The notes beneath the pieces were generated by a model. That model was not told the origin of the DNA. It saw only the letters and a program-made list of their open reading frames with translations, and did no database searches. This document shows, in pieces, positions 7,197 through 14,686 of a DNA stretch of 64,000 nucleotides (its first letter is position 1; each line of letters starts with the position of its first letter). The translations under genes and the position numbers were made by a program. Origin of the DNA: Kribbella sp. VKM Ac-2569 (GTDB lineage Bacteria; Actinomycetota; Actinomycetes; Propionibacteriales; Kribbellaceae); contig NZ_SGXJ01000007.1 of assembly GCF_004216905.1 (NCBI RefSeq), positions 124,001 through 188,000 on the forward strand. The letters run 5' to 3'.

Positions 7197-9562
7197 TCGA
7201 CCGAGGCCACCACCCGATCGAGCCGTGGCGGCTGCGGGAGACGCGGCTCGCCATGGACAAGCTGGCCCAGGCGGAGTCCCTGTTCGCGCTGTCGAACGGC
7301 CACATCGGACTGCGCGGAAACCTCGACGAGGGCGAGCCGTACGCGATTCCCGGCACGTACCTGAACTCGTTCTACGAGCAGCGTCCGCTCCCGTACGCCG
7401 AGGCCGGCTACGGCTACCCGGAGTCCGGGCAGACCCTGGTCGACGTCACCAACGGCAAGCTGATCCGGCTGCTCGTCGACGACTCGCCGTTCGACGTCCG
7501 CTACGGCTACCTGTCCAAACACGAGCGCTCGTTGGACTTCCGGACCGGCATGCTCGAGCGCGACGTGGACTGGACGTCGCCCGGTGGCAAGCGGATCAAG
7601 GTCCGCAGCCGCCGCCTGGTATCGCTCACCCAGCGCGCGGTGGCCGCGATCGAGTACGTCGTGGAGCCCGTCGACCAGCCCGCCCGCTTCGTGATCCAGT
7701 CCGAGCTGGTCGCGAACGAGGCGCAGCCGAAGCTGTCCGACGATCCGCGCGTGGCCGCCGTACTGGACAACCCGTTGAAGCCGGTCAGCCATGACGGCGG
7801 CGAGCACGGGACCGTCCTGATCCACCGGACGACGCGTAGCCAGCAGTTGATGGCCGCGGCCATGTCGCACGAGGTGGACACGACGGCCCGCTACGCGATG
7901 GACCAGGACGTCCGCGAGGACTGGGCGCGGACCACGGTGATCTGCCAGCTGCAGCCGGGCGAGAGTCTGCGCGTCGTGAAGTACCTGGCCTACGGATGGT
8001 CCAGCCTGCGGTCGGAGACCGCGATCCGGGACCAGGTCGCGGCCGCGCTCGCGAGTGCCCGGTTCTCCAGCTGGGACGGGTTGACCAAGCAGCAGGTCGA
8101 GTTCCTGGACGACTTCTGGGACGGCGCCGACGTGGAGGTGCAGGGGCACCCGGAGTTGCAGCAGGCGGTGCGGTTCGCGCTCTTCCACGTCCTGCAGGCC
8201 GGTGCGCGCGCCGAGCGGCGCGCGATCCCGTCGAAGGGGCTGACCGGAGCCGGGTACGACGGGCACACGTTCTGGGACACCGAGGGCTTCGTGCTGCCGG
8301 TGCTGACCTACACGATGCCGGACGCGGCCGCCGATGCGCTGCGCTGGCGACATTCGACGCTGCGGATGGCCAAGCAACGGGCCGAGGAGCTGGGGTTCAA
8401 GGGCGCCTCGTTCCCGTGGCGGACGATCCGCGGCCAGGAGTGCTCCGGCTACTGGCCCGCGGGTACGGCGGCATTCCACATCAACGCCGATATCGCCGAA
8501 GCCGTCATGCGGTACTACCGGGCCACCGGCGACGAGGCCTTCCTCGACGAGGTCGGACTGGAGTTGCTCGTCGAGACCGCCCGGCTGTGGATCTCGCTGG
8601 GCCACCACGACCGCAAAGGCCGTTGGCACCTGCCCGGTGTGACCGGCCCGGACGAGTACAGCGCCGTTGCCGACGACAACGTTTTCACCAACCTCATGGC
8701 GGCACGCAACCTGCGGTCCGCGGCCGAGGTCGCGGCGAAGCTGCCGGCCAAGGCACGGGAGTTCGGCGTCGACAGCGAGGAAGAGGCCGGCTGGCGGGAC
8801 GCGGCGGCTGCCGTGTACGTGCCGTACGACGCGGACCTCGGCGTACACCCGCAGTCCGAAGGTTTCACTGGGTACGCGGTGTGGGACTTCGAGGCCTACA
8901 AGGGCAGGTATCCGCTGCTGCTGCATGCGCCGTACTTCCAGCTGTATCGCACCCAGGTGGTGAAACAGGCCGACCTGATGCTGGCGACGTACTGGTGTGG
9001 CGACGCGTTCACCGCCGAGGAGAAGGCGCGGAACTTCGACTACTACGAGCGGCTGACGGTGCGGGACTCGTCGTTGTCGGCGTGCGTGCAGGCCGTGATG
9101 GCGGCCGAGGTCGGGCATCTGGATCTGGCGTACGACTACGCGTACGAGGCCGCGCTGATCGACATGCGCAACCTGCACCACAACACCGGCGACGGCCTGC
9201 ACATGGCGTCGCTCGGTGGCGCTTGGAGCGCGCTGGTCGCCGGCTTCGGCGGGTTGCGCGAGCACAACGGCGGCCTGTCGTTCGATCCGGCGCTGCCGAT
9301 CGGCCTGGCCGGGCTGAGTTTCACGATCCGGTGGCGCGGCGTCCGGCTGAAGGTGGAGATCGATCCGGTGGCGGTGAAGTACTCGGTGCACGACGGTCCG
9401 GACGCGTCGATGACGATCCGGCACGCCGGCGAGGAGCTCACGGTCACCGCGAAGCAGCCGGTGGTCCGGACGCTGGAGAAGCGGCGGCCGTTGCTGCCTC
9501 GGCCGCCGCAGCCGCCGGGCCGCGAGCCGCGGCCGGCGATGGCGATCAACGAGGACAGCTGA
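7193..9562 (+). CDS. GH65 disaccharide phosphorylase (trehalose/maltose/kojibiose type)
   Basis: A 789-residue glycoside hydrolase family 65 protein, which splits an alpha-glucosyl disaccharide with phosphate to give beta-glucose 1-phosphate. Domains: N-terminal beta-sandwich (about 1-280), linker helices, (alpha/alpha)6 barrel (about 320-690) and a C-terminal beta-sheet. The general acid is Glu488 in TGPDEYSAVADDN, almost the same number as in Lactobacillus maltose phosphorylase. The phosphate-site region DSSLSACV and HHNTGDGLHMASL are present. The last 35 residues are proline- and arginine-rich and extend beyond the family core. Coupled by ATGA to the mutase gene. Trehalose is a likely substrate, but maltose or kojibiose cannot be excluded. 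Confidence 0.9.
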   Translation: MIDRGHHPIEPWRLRETRLAMDKLAQAESLFALSNGHIGLRGNLDEGEPYAIPGTYLNSFYEQRPLPYAEAGYGYPESGQTLVDVTNGKLIRLLVDDSPFDVRYGYLSKHERSLDFRTGMLERDVDWTSPGGKRIKVRSRRLVSLTQRAVAAIEYVVEPVDQPARFVIQSELVANEAQPKLSDDPRVAAVLDNPLKPVSHDGGEHGTVLIHRTTRSQQLMAAAMSHEVDTTARYAMDQDVREDWARTTVICQLQPGESLRVVKYLAYGWSSLRSETAIRDQVAAALASARFSSWDGLTKQQVEFLDDFWDGADVEVQGHPELQQAVRFALFHVLQAGARAERRAIPSKGLTGAGYDGHTFWDTEGFVLPVLTYTMPDAAADALRWRHSTLRMAKQRAEELGFKGASFPWRTIRGQECSGYWPAGTAAFHINADIAEAVMRYYRATGDEAFLDEVGLELLVETARLWISLGHHDRKGRWHLPGVTGPDEYSAVADDNVFTNLMAARNLRSAAEVAAKLPAKAREFGVDSEEEAGWRDAAAAVYVPYDADLGVHPQSEGFTGYAVWDFEAYKGRYPLLLHAPYFQLYRTQVVKQADLMLATYWCGDAFTAEEKARNFDYYERLTVRDSSLSACVQAVMAAEVGHLDLAYDYAYEAALIDMRNLHHNTGDGLHMASLGGAWSALVAGFGGLREHNGGLSFDPALPIGLAGLSFTIRWRGVRLKVEIDPVAVKYSVHDGPDASMTIRHAGEELTVTAKQPVVRTLEKRRPLLPRPPQPPGREPRPAMAINEDS

Positions 9563-9598
9563 AGGCCGACGCTTCGCCAGACGTCAGGGGATGGTTGG

Positions 9599-9853
9599 TC
9601 AGGCCTTCTTGCGGGCGGCCAGCGACTCGGCGGTGCCGACGAGCATCACCGACGAGATCACGGCGACGATGAACCCGAGCACGTTCAGCTCGAAGATCCC
9701 GCCGGTGCCGAGGAAGCTCGCGATGGTCCCGCCGATCACCGAGCCGGCCAGTCCGAGCAGCAGCGTGGCGAGCAGGCCGAGCTTCTGCCTGCCGGGCGTG
9801 AAGAGCCGGGCCAGCGCTCCGATGACGAGTCCGGCGATGATGAAGCCGATCAT
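9599..9853 (-). CDS. GlsB/YeaQ/YmgE family small membrane protein
   Basis: An 84-residue protein with three membrane segments (MIGFIIAGLVIGALARL, LLATLLLGLAGSVIGGTIA, VLGFIVAVISSVMLV) and the glycine-rich spacing typical of transglycosylase-associated (GlsB) stress proteins of the inner membrane. The ATG has GGAGGA ten bases upstream. It stands alone, convergent with the GH65 gene. Its biochemical role is unknown; the family is often stress-induced. Confidence 0.9.
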   Translation of the reverse strand: MIGFIIAGLVIGALARLFTPGRQKLGLLATLLLGLAGSVIGGTIASFLGTGGIFELNVLGFIVAVISSVMLVGTAESLAARKKA

Positions 9854-9970
9854 GGCTGATGTCCTCCGAGGGTCGAACGGTAGGACTCCAGTCTGCCGTC
9901 GCGACCGGGCCCGCGGCAGGGGAGTTCTCCCTGACCGGACCCGGACCCGACCCTGGGTGATCTCGGCCGG

Positions 9971-10816
9971 TCAGGGTCGCGCGGTGAGGGTGAAGAGCTG
10001 GCTGTTGGCGAGCAGGCGGGGAGCGCCGCCGAGCCGTCCGATGACAGCGGCCTCGAGCTGCTCGGTCGCGCGCGTGTCGCCCACCAGGGCCTTGTAGCCG
10101 GCCCGGCACGTGGAGCGGCTCAGGATCTCGACGTACACCTGGATGTCCGACAGTTTCGGGAATTTCTTGAGCACGGCCAGAGTGGTCTTCGCGCAGCGGA
10201 TGAGCGCCGGGCGGGTCTCCTCCGAGCTCGAGCCGCTCCGGACGATCAGTTGGTCGGCCAGAGCCTTTGTGACGAAGTACTCCGCGCTGGACGGCTTGTC
10301 CTGGAGGTAGCGGACGGTCGCGGTGTGCTTGACGTCGTCGGTGAGCGCGCAGACCGACCATTGCGGCGGCACGTTGATCACCTGGGTCAGGGGGACGTAC
10401 TTCGGGATGCCCGGCAGCTTCGCGCCGCTGTTGTTGACGGCGATCAGCGCGGCCCGCGACGCCTGGTCCTGCGGGTTGGCGTACGGCGCGGCCACCAGGT
10501 GGCTGCTGAAGTTCGCATCCGGGATCACCACGACCGACAGGCTGCCGGTGTTCTTCACGAGTAACGACGTACCGCTTGGATCGGTGCTGAGGGTCAGCTG
10601 GACGCCATCGGTCTCCGACGCCGTCGTGAGCGACACGGTCGACCGGGCACAGTCGGTCGCTGGTTTGAGTGATGCCTGCGTGGGAGACGCGACGATTGTC
10701 GGCGTCGGCTGCGCCGTGGGCGGCAGACCAGACCCTTCGGCGACCGAGCAGCCGGCGACGACCAACGACGCCAGCACCACAGCACAGGGCATGAGCGCCC
10801 GACTACGTACTGCCAC
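9971..10816 (-). CDS. Putative secreted lipoprotein of unknown function
   Basis: A 281-residue protein with a lipoprotein signal: basic start (VAVRSRAL), hydrophobic core and lipobox VAGC, then a Ser/Thr/Pro/Gln-rich linker (PPTAQPTPTIVASPTQ). The body has short hydrophobic beta segments (LSVVVIPDANF, QWSVCALTDDV) and no family I recognise. The GTG start is chosen because a GGGGG run lies seven bases upstream and the lipoprotein signal follows at once; an upstream in-frame start would add 13 residues before the basic region. It is divergent from the YcaQ-like gene. Function unknown. Confidence 0.75.
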   Translation of the reverse strand: MAVRSRALMPCAVVLASLVVAGCSVAEGSGLPPTAQPTPTIVASPTQASLKPATDCARSTVSLTTASETDGVQLTLSTDPSGTSLLVKNTGSLSVVVIPDANFSSHLVAAPYANPQDQASRAALIAVNNSGAKLPGIPKYVPLTQVINVPPQWSVCALTDDVKHTATVRYLQDKPSSAEYFVTKALADQLIVRSGSSSEETRPALIRCAKTTLAVLKKFPKLSDIQVYVEILSRSTCRAGYKALVGDTRATEQLEAAVIGRLGGAPRLLANSQLFTLTARP

Positions 10817-10904
10817 TATGACCCCCTGAACTCCGAGCACCAGGTCCCCACCCACTCGGGTACAACCTCAGAATCACTCCCAGGATACTGTCCGCGCCAT
10901 GGCC

Positions 10905-10910
10905 TAGCCT
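10905..10910 (+). promoter_or_regulatory. Candidate -10 element, leaderless start
   Basis: TAGCCT is followed by exactly six bases and then the GTG at 10917, with no ribosome-binding site in between. This is the geometry of actinobacterial leaderless mRNAs. No clear -35 box is seen. Confidence 0.5.
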
Positions 10911-10916
10911 CAGATC

Positions 10917-12026
10917 GTGACCATTCATCAGCTCTCGAAGCGAGATGCGAGACGATTGGCCGTGCGCGCGCAGCTGCTGACCAGCGAGCGACCAGCCGAT
11001 TTGTTCGAGGTTGTCCGCGGTCTGAACGTGCTGCAGCTCGACCAGACGGCGTACGTCGCGCCGAACGCCGATCTGGTGACCTGGAGCCGGCTCGGTTCGT
11101 CGTACGACCCGACGGAGCTGGCCGACGCGCTCGCCTCGCTGGAGCTGCTGGAGCTGCGCGGGTTCGTGCGCTTGCCGGAGACGCTGGCGCTGTTCCGGGC
11201 CGAGATGGTGGCGTGGCCGAGCGACGGGGAGCCGCTCGACTGGCAGGAGTACCGGCGGGACTGGGTGCGGGCGAACGAAGGCTGCCGCGTCGACATCCTC
11301 GAGCGGTTACGGCAGGACGGTCCGCTGGTGATGCGCGAGCTGCCGGACACCTGCGTGCAGCCGTGGAGATCGAGCGGCTGGACCAACAACCGGAACGTGT
11401 CGCAGCTGCTCGAGTTCATGATGCAGCGCGGCGAGGTCGCGATCGCGGGCCGCGACGGCCGGGATCGCCTGTGGGACCTCGCGTCCCGGGTCTACCCCGA
11501 CGATCCCGCGGTGCCGATCGCGAAGGCGGCCCGGATGCGGGACGAGCAGCGGCTACGTTCGATGGGTCTGCTGCGGGCGAAGGGACCGGCGTGCCCGGGC
11601 GAACCGCTCGACGCCGGCGAGGCGGGGGAGCGGGCCGTCGTGGACGGCGTCCGCGGCGAGTGGCGGGTCGATCCGGAGCTGCTCGACCGGCCGTTCACCG
11701 GCCGTACGGCGATCGTGTCGCCGCTGGACCGTTTGGTGTACGACCGGAAGCGGCTGCTGGAGATCTTCGACTTCGACTACCAGCTGGAGATGTACAAACC
11801 GGTCGCCAAGCGTAAGTGGGGCTACTTCGCGCTGCCGATCCTGCACAACGACCGCCTGGTCGGGAAGCTCGACGCGATGTCGGACCGGAAGTCCGGCATC
11901 TTCCGCGTCAACGCGATCCACGAGGACGAACCGTTCTCCAAGACCCTCACCGCCACCGTCCACCGCGAAATCCGCGACCTCGCAAAATGGCTGCAACTGG
12001 AACTCGTGCTGGGGCCGGGCGGCTGA
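10917..12026 (+). CDS. Winged-helix DNA glycosylase, YcaQ/AlkX-like
   Basis: A 369-residue HTH_42 family protein. Relatives (E. coli YcaQ/AlkX, Streptomyces AlkZ) are DNA glycosylases that excise alkylated bases and unhook interstrand crosslinks. The catalytic motif region LNVLQLDQTAYV holds Gln40-Leu-Asp42, the Q-x-D form typical of the AlkX branch. Other family segments are WSRLGSSYDP, GRTAIVSPLDRLVYDRKRLL and the C-terminal core YKPVAKRKWGYFALPIL. GTG start six bases after a TAGCCT hexamer. A strong hairpin at 12034-12070 follows. Substrate range is inferred from the family. Confidence 0.87.
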   Translation: MTIHQLSKRDARRLAVRAQLLTSERPADLFEVVRGLNVLQLDQTAYVAPNADLVTWSRLGSSYDPTELADALASLELLELRGFVRLPETLALFRAEMVAWPSDGEPLDWQEYRRDWVRANEGCRVDILERLRQDGPLVMRELPDTCVQPWRSSGWTNNRNVSQLLEFMMQRGEVAIAGRDGRDRLWDLASRVYPDDPAVPIAKAARMRDEQRLRSMGLLRAKGPACPGEPLDAGEAGERAVVDGVRGEWRVDPELLDRPFTGRTAIVSPLDRLVYDRKRLLEIFDFDYQLEMYKPVAKRKWGYFALPILHNDRLVGKLDAMSDRKSGIFRVNAIHEDEPFSKTLTATVHREIRDLAKWLQLELVLGPGG

Positions 12027-12033
12027 CACGTCA

Positions 12034-12070
12034 CGGGCCAGACACACCCGGATCGGGTTCGTCTGGCCCG
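12034..12070. terminator. Bidirectional terminator-like hairpin
   Basis: Perfect 10-bp arms CGGGCCAGAC (12034-12043) and GTCTGGCCCG (12061-12070) with a 17-base loop. It sits exactly between the stops of two convergent genes, so it can end both transcripts. There is no U-tract, which is usual in such GC-rich genomes. Confidence 0.7.
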
Positions 12071-12079
12071 CGGCGGATG

Positions 12080-12490
12080 TCAGTCGGCGACCAGGCCGTG
12101 CCACTTTCCGTAGCTGTAGAACTTGAAGTAGTACTCGGTGCCGTCCTTGACGTTGGTCGCGATCTCGTACCAGCTGCTGCCTTTGACGTTCGTCCAGTGG
12201 TCCTGGCACCCTGCCGTCCTGAAGCACACCTTGATGGCACGTACATTTTGCGAGTACCAGGGGTTCCCCGACAGGTTGATGTCCTGGCAGTTGCTGGTCG
12301 TTTTGAAGTAGCCGCTGCTGGGGTACCGCAGGGAACCGCTCGGTAGCGAGACGTCCTGTTGGTTGGAGCCGTCGAGACAGCCGGCGGCGTCAGCCTTGCC
12401 CGGGTGAGTGATGCTGACTGCCACGAATGCCGTGGTCGTCAAGACCAGCACGCCGAGGACAGCCTTGAGCCTGGTGCTCAGGGTTCGCAT
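12080..12490 (-). CDS. Small secreted cysteine-containing protein, unknown function
   Basis: A 136-residue protein with a Sec signal (MRTLSTRLKAVLGVLVL, cut likely after ADA). The mature part of about 100 residues has four cysteines (GCLDG, NCQDI, KVCFRTAGC), suited to two disulfides, and many aromatic residues (YYFKFYSYGKWHG). The region AIKVC...GC resembles the same place in the secreted protein at 14135. AAGGAG lies ten bases before the ATG. Lower-GC stretches and aromatic content set it apart from its neighbours. It may be a carbohydrate- or toxin-like exoprotein, but no family is recognised. Confidence 0.75.
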   Translation of the reverse strand: MRTLSTRLKAVLGVLVLTTTAFVAVSITHPGKADAAGCLDGSNQQDVSLPSGSLRYPSSGYFKTTSNCQDINLSGNPWYSQNVRAIKVCFRTAGCQDHWTNVKGSSWYEIATNVKDGTEYYFKFYSYGKWHGLVAD

Positions 12491-12593
12491 AGCGAGATCG
12501 CTCCTTGTTGTGGGATGTCATTCGAGACGCGACGGTAGCCACGGGTGCTTTCTGTCGACTTTCTGTTCACTTTCCGGTGGATGTGTTCAGCTC

Positions 12594-12621
12594 TTGACCA
12601 ACGGCTCTGTTCACGTAAACA
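12594..12621 (+). promoter_or_regulatory. Promoter of the GH5 gene, leaderless
   Basis: TTGACC (12594-12599), a 16-base spacer and TAAACA (12616-12621) form a sigma-70-type promoter. The GTG of the GH5 gene comes seven bases after the -10 box, so transcription should begin at the start codon. The upstream AT-richer region 12540-12593 lies between two divergent secreted-protein genes. Confidence 0.6.
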
Positions 12622-12628
12622 TCTCGGG

Positions 12629-14011
12629 GTGAGATCAACCGTCCGCAGTCTCCTCGCCGTCCTGTTGTGCTTCTTCGCGCTGACCGCCGCGGTGCCCGGC
12701 GTCGCGGCCGCGAGTCCGCCGCGCACGAACGATTTCCGTGGCGTCAACTGGGCCGATCCGCGGGACAACTACGCCGACGACGAGGTCGTCCCGTCCGGAC
12801 TCAGTACGGCGGACGACTACACGACGACGTACAGCAAGGCACTCGGGATCGTGGGGGAGTTCCGCAAGGAACTGAAGGCGAACACGATCCGGCTCCCGAT
12901 CAACCCGTCGAGTGTGGGCACCGACTGGTGGCGCTCCTACCGCGCGGCGATCGACGCGTCGACGGCCAGCGGTTTCAAGGTGATCCTCAGCTACTGGGAG
13001 GCCGACAGCGCCAAGGACGGTCGGGTCGACGATCCGGCGGCGTACGCGGCGATGTGGGACACGGTGGTGAAGGCGTACCAGCGGAATTCGCATGTGTACT
13101 TCGAGCCGATGAACGAGCCGTTCGGGTACTCGCTGCCCGAGTGGGTGTCGCTGACGTCGTCGTGGATCGCGCGGCACAGCGACGTTCCCCGCGGGCGGAT
13201 CGTGATCTCCGGGACGGGCTACAACGACAACGTGACAGGGGTCGGTGCGGCGCCGGAGCTGAACGGGACGCTGCTGTCGCTGCACTTCTACGGCTTCTGG
13301 GCCTCCGACACGAACGAGGCCGCCTGGCTGGCGAACCTGCGGCCGCGGATCGGTTCGTACGGCTGGCGGACGATCATCGACGAGGCCGGCTCACCGATGA
13401 CGATCGGCCTGAACTACGGCAACCACGAGGGAAACGTCTACACGTCGTACCTGGCCGCACTCACCCAGGTCGCCCGCGAGCAGCGGATGGGCATCGTCTA
13501 CTGGCCAGGCCTGCGCACCGGCGACTCGTACTCGATGACGACGCAGGTCGGTCCGGCCGATCTCGAGGTCAACAGCATCAGCGGACGTGACCAGCTGTGG
13601 TGGGGTTGGGGCCTCCTGCGGGACGAGCCGACGAACAGTGAGCCGCCTGCACCGCCGGGTGAGCCTCTGCGCGGTGTCGCCAGCAACCGCTGCGTCGACG
13701 TACCGGGCTTCTCGACCAGTCCGGGTACGGCGCTCGACCTGTGGGACTGCAACAACGGCGGGAACCAGTCGTGGAACCTCACCGCTGCGAATGAGTTGAC
13801 GGTCTACGCCGACAAGTGCATGACGGCAGGGGCCTCGGCCGTGACCATCGAGACCTGCACCGGCGCCGCCAACCAGGTCTGGCAGCTCAACGCCGACCAG
13901 ACCGTCACCTCGGCGGCCGGCTGTCTGACAGCCAACGGCACGGAGAATGGCTCGGCCGTCGTCGTTGCCGCCTGCAACGGTTCGTCCGACCAGAAGTGGA
14001 CCCGCTCCTGA
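12629..14011 (+). CDS. Secreted GH5 glycoside hydrolase with ricin-type lectin domain
   Basis: A 460-residue exoenzyme. Signal peptide 1-28 (VRSTVRSLLAVLLCFFALTA, ending AAA). Residues about 32-330 form a GH5 barrel: the acid/base is Glu163 in YFEPMNEPFG and the nucleophile probably Glu252 in TIIDEAGSP; LHFYGFW fits the beta-6 region. A Pro-rich linker (NSEPPAPPGEP) leads to a beta-trefoil (RICIN/CBM13) domain at about 347-460 with three Q-x-W repeats (NQSWNL, NQVWQL, DQKWTR). GH5 enzymes act on cellulose, mannan or other beta-glycans; the subfamily is not clear. The start follows from the promoter at 12594. Confidence 0.9.
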   Translation: MRSTVRSLLAVLLCFFALTAAVPGVAAASPPRTNDFRGVNWADPRDNYADDEVVPSGLSTADDYTTTYSKALGIVGEFRKELKANTIRLPINPSSVGTDWWRSYRAAIDASTASGFKVILSYWEADSAKDGRVDDPAAYAAMWDTVVKAYQRNSHVYFEPMNEPFGYSLPEWVSLTSSWIARHSDVPRGRIVISGTGYNDNVTGVGAAPELNGTLLSLHFYGFWASDTNEAAWLANLRPRIGSYGWRTIIDEAGSPMTIGLNYGNHEGNVYTSYLAALTQVAREQRMGIVYWPGLRTGDSYSMTTQVGPADLEVNSISGRDQLWWGWGLLRDEPTNSEPPAPPGEPLRGVASNRCVDVPGFSTSPGTALDLWDCNNGGNQSWNLTAANELTVYADKCMTAGASAVTIETCTGAANQVWQLNADQTVTSAAGCLTANGTENGSAVVVAACNGSSDQKWTRS

Positions 14012-14013
14012 GC

Positions 14014-14027
14014 GGGGGTCCGCCCCC
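14014..14027. terminator. Possible short terminator hairpin
   Basis: GGGGG (14014-14018), loop TCCG, CCCCC (14023-14027) directly after the GH5 stop codon. The stem is short and has no U-tract, so this is only a weak call. Confidence 0.35.
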
Positions 14028-14134
14028 TGCAAGCACACAGTAAGCAGACGGAAAGCGCTGCACACTACCTTCCTTCGCATCCGGCGGGACATGGCCGGGG
14101 AGCCTGCACACGTAGACGAGGAAGGAAGAATCTC

Positions 14135-14626
14135 TTGAACACGAAAAGGTGGCGCCGACTGCGCCCGATCCGCCTGTTCTCGGTCGCGGCCGTCGTCGGA
14201 CTCATCGTCCTGTTTTCCAACCTGGCCCCTGCCCAGGCGATGACCTGGAAGTCATACACCGAAGACTTGTCGAGTGCCGAGGAGGCCAAGGACCCGGACG
14301 GCAACGGTGGCGAGGTCGGTCTGAAGCACTGCGACGTCGCTTGCATCCAGGACTATGTCGCGATCTTCTACGACAACGGCGAGATGCTGAAGGTCCGCGA
14401 CAACCTGAGTGACGGTCACGCCGCCAAGGTTGTTGTGTCGGTCCAGAAGAACGGTGCCTCGCTCGACACGGACACCTTCTACGTGGGCACGAGCGAGTCG
14501 GGCAAGGTGTTCGATCTGGGCACGCCCGACGGGAGTGGTGACATCGCGGAGGGCTTGACCGTCGCGATCAAGGTCTGCATCAACGAGGTCGGAATCTGCT
14601 CGCAAACCTACTATTTCAAAGCCTGA
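14135..14626 (+). CDS. Small secreted cysteine-containing protein, unknown function
   Basis: A 163-residue exoprotein. It begins with TTG, eight bases after GGAAGGAA, and has a long basic N-region (NTKRWRRLRPIRLF) before a hydrophobic core ending PAQA. The mature part is acidic (EDLSSAEEAKDPDGNGGE) and beta-rich, with four cysteines in two pairs (HCDVAC, KVCINEVGIC). The segment AIKVC close to the C-terminus and the ending TYYFKA recall the secreted protein at 12080. The two lie on either side of the GH5 gene. No known domain is recognised. Confidence 0.72.
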   Translation: MNTKRWRRLRPIRLFSVAAVVGLIVLFSNLAPAQAMTWKSYTEDLSSAEEAKDPDGNGGEVGLKHCDVACIQDYVAIFYDNGEMLKVRDNLSDGHAAKVVVSVQKNGASLDTDTFYVGTSESGKVFDLGTPDGSGDIAEGLTVAIKVCINEVGICSQTYYFKA

Positions 14627-14634
14627 TCCAGACC

Positions 14635-14681
14635 AAGAGAGCTCGTGTACCTGCGCGGGATGTATGTGCACGAGCGCTCTT
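14635..14681. terminator. Bidirectional terminator-like hairpin
   Basis: AAGAGAGCTCGTG (14635-14647) pairs with CACGAGCGCTCTT (14669-14681) at 12 of 13 positions across a 21-base loop. It fills the gap between the convergent stops at 14626 and 14687 and ends in TCTTGT on the plus strand. Confidence 0.7.
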
Positions 14682-14686
14682 GTGCC

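Noticed and set aside
7043..9424. A 793-codon open frame on the minus strand opposite the GH65 gene
   Set aside because: The sense strand encodes a full GH65 enzyme with catalytic residues; the antisense product is Arg/Val/Gln-rich with no domain, as expected for a GC-rich shadow frame.
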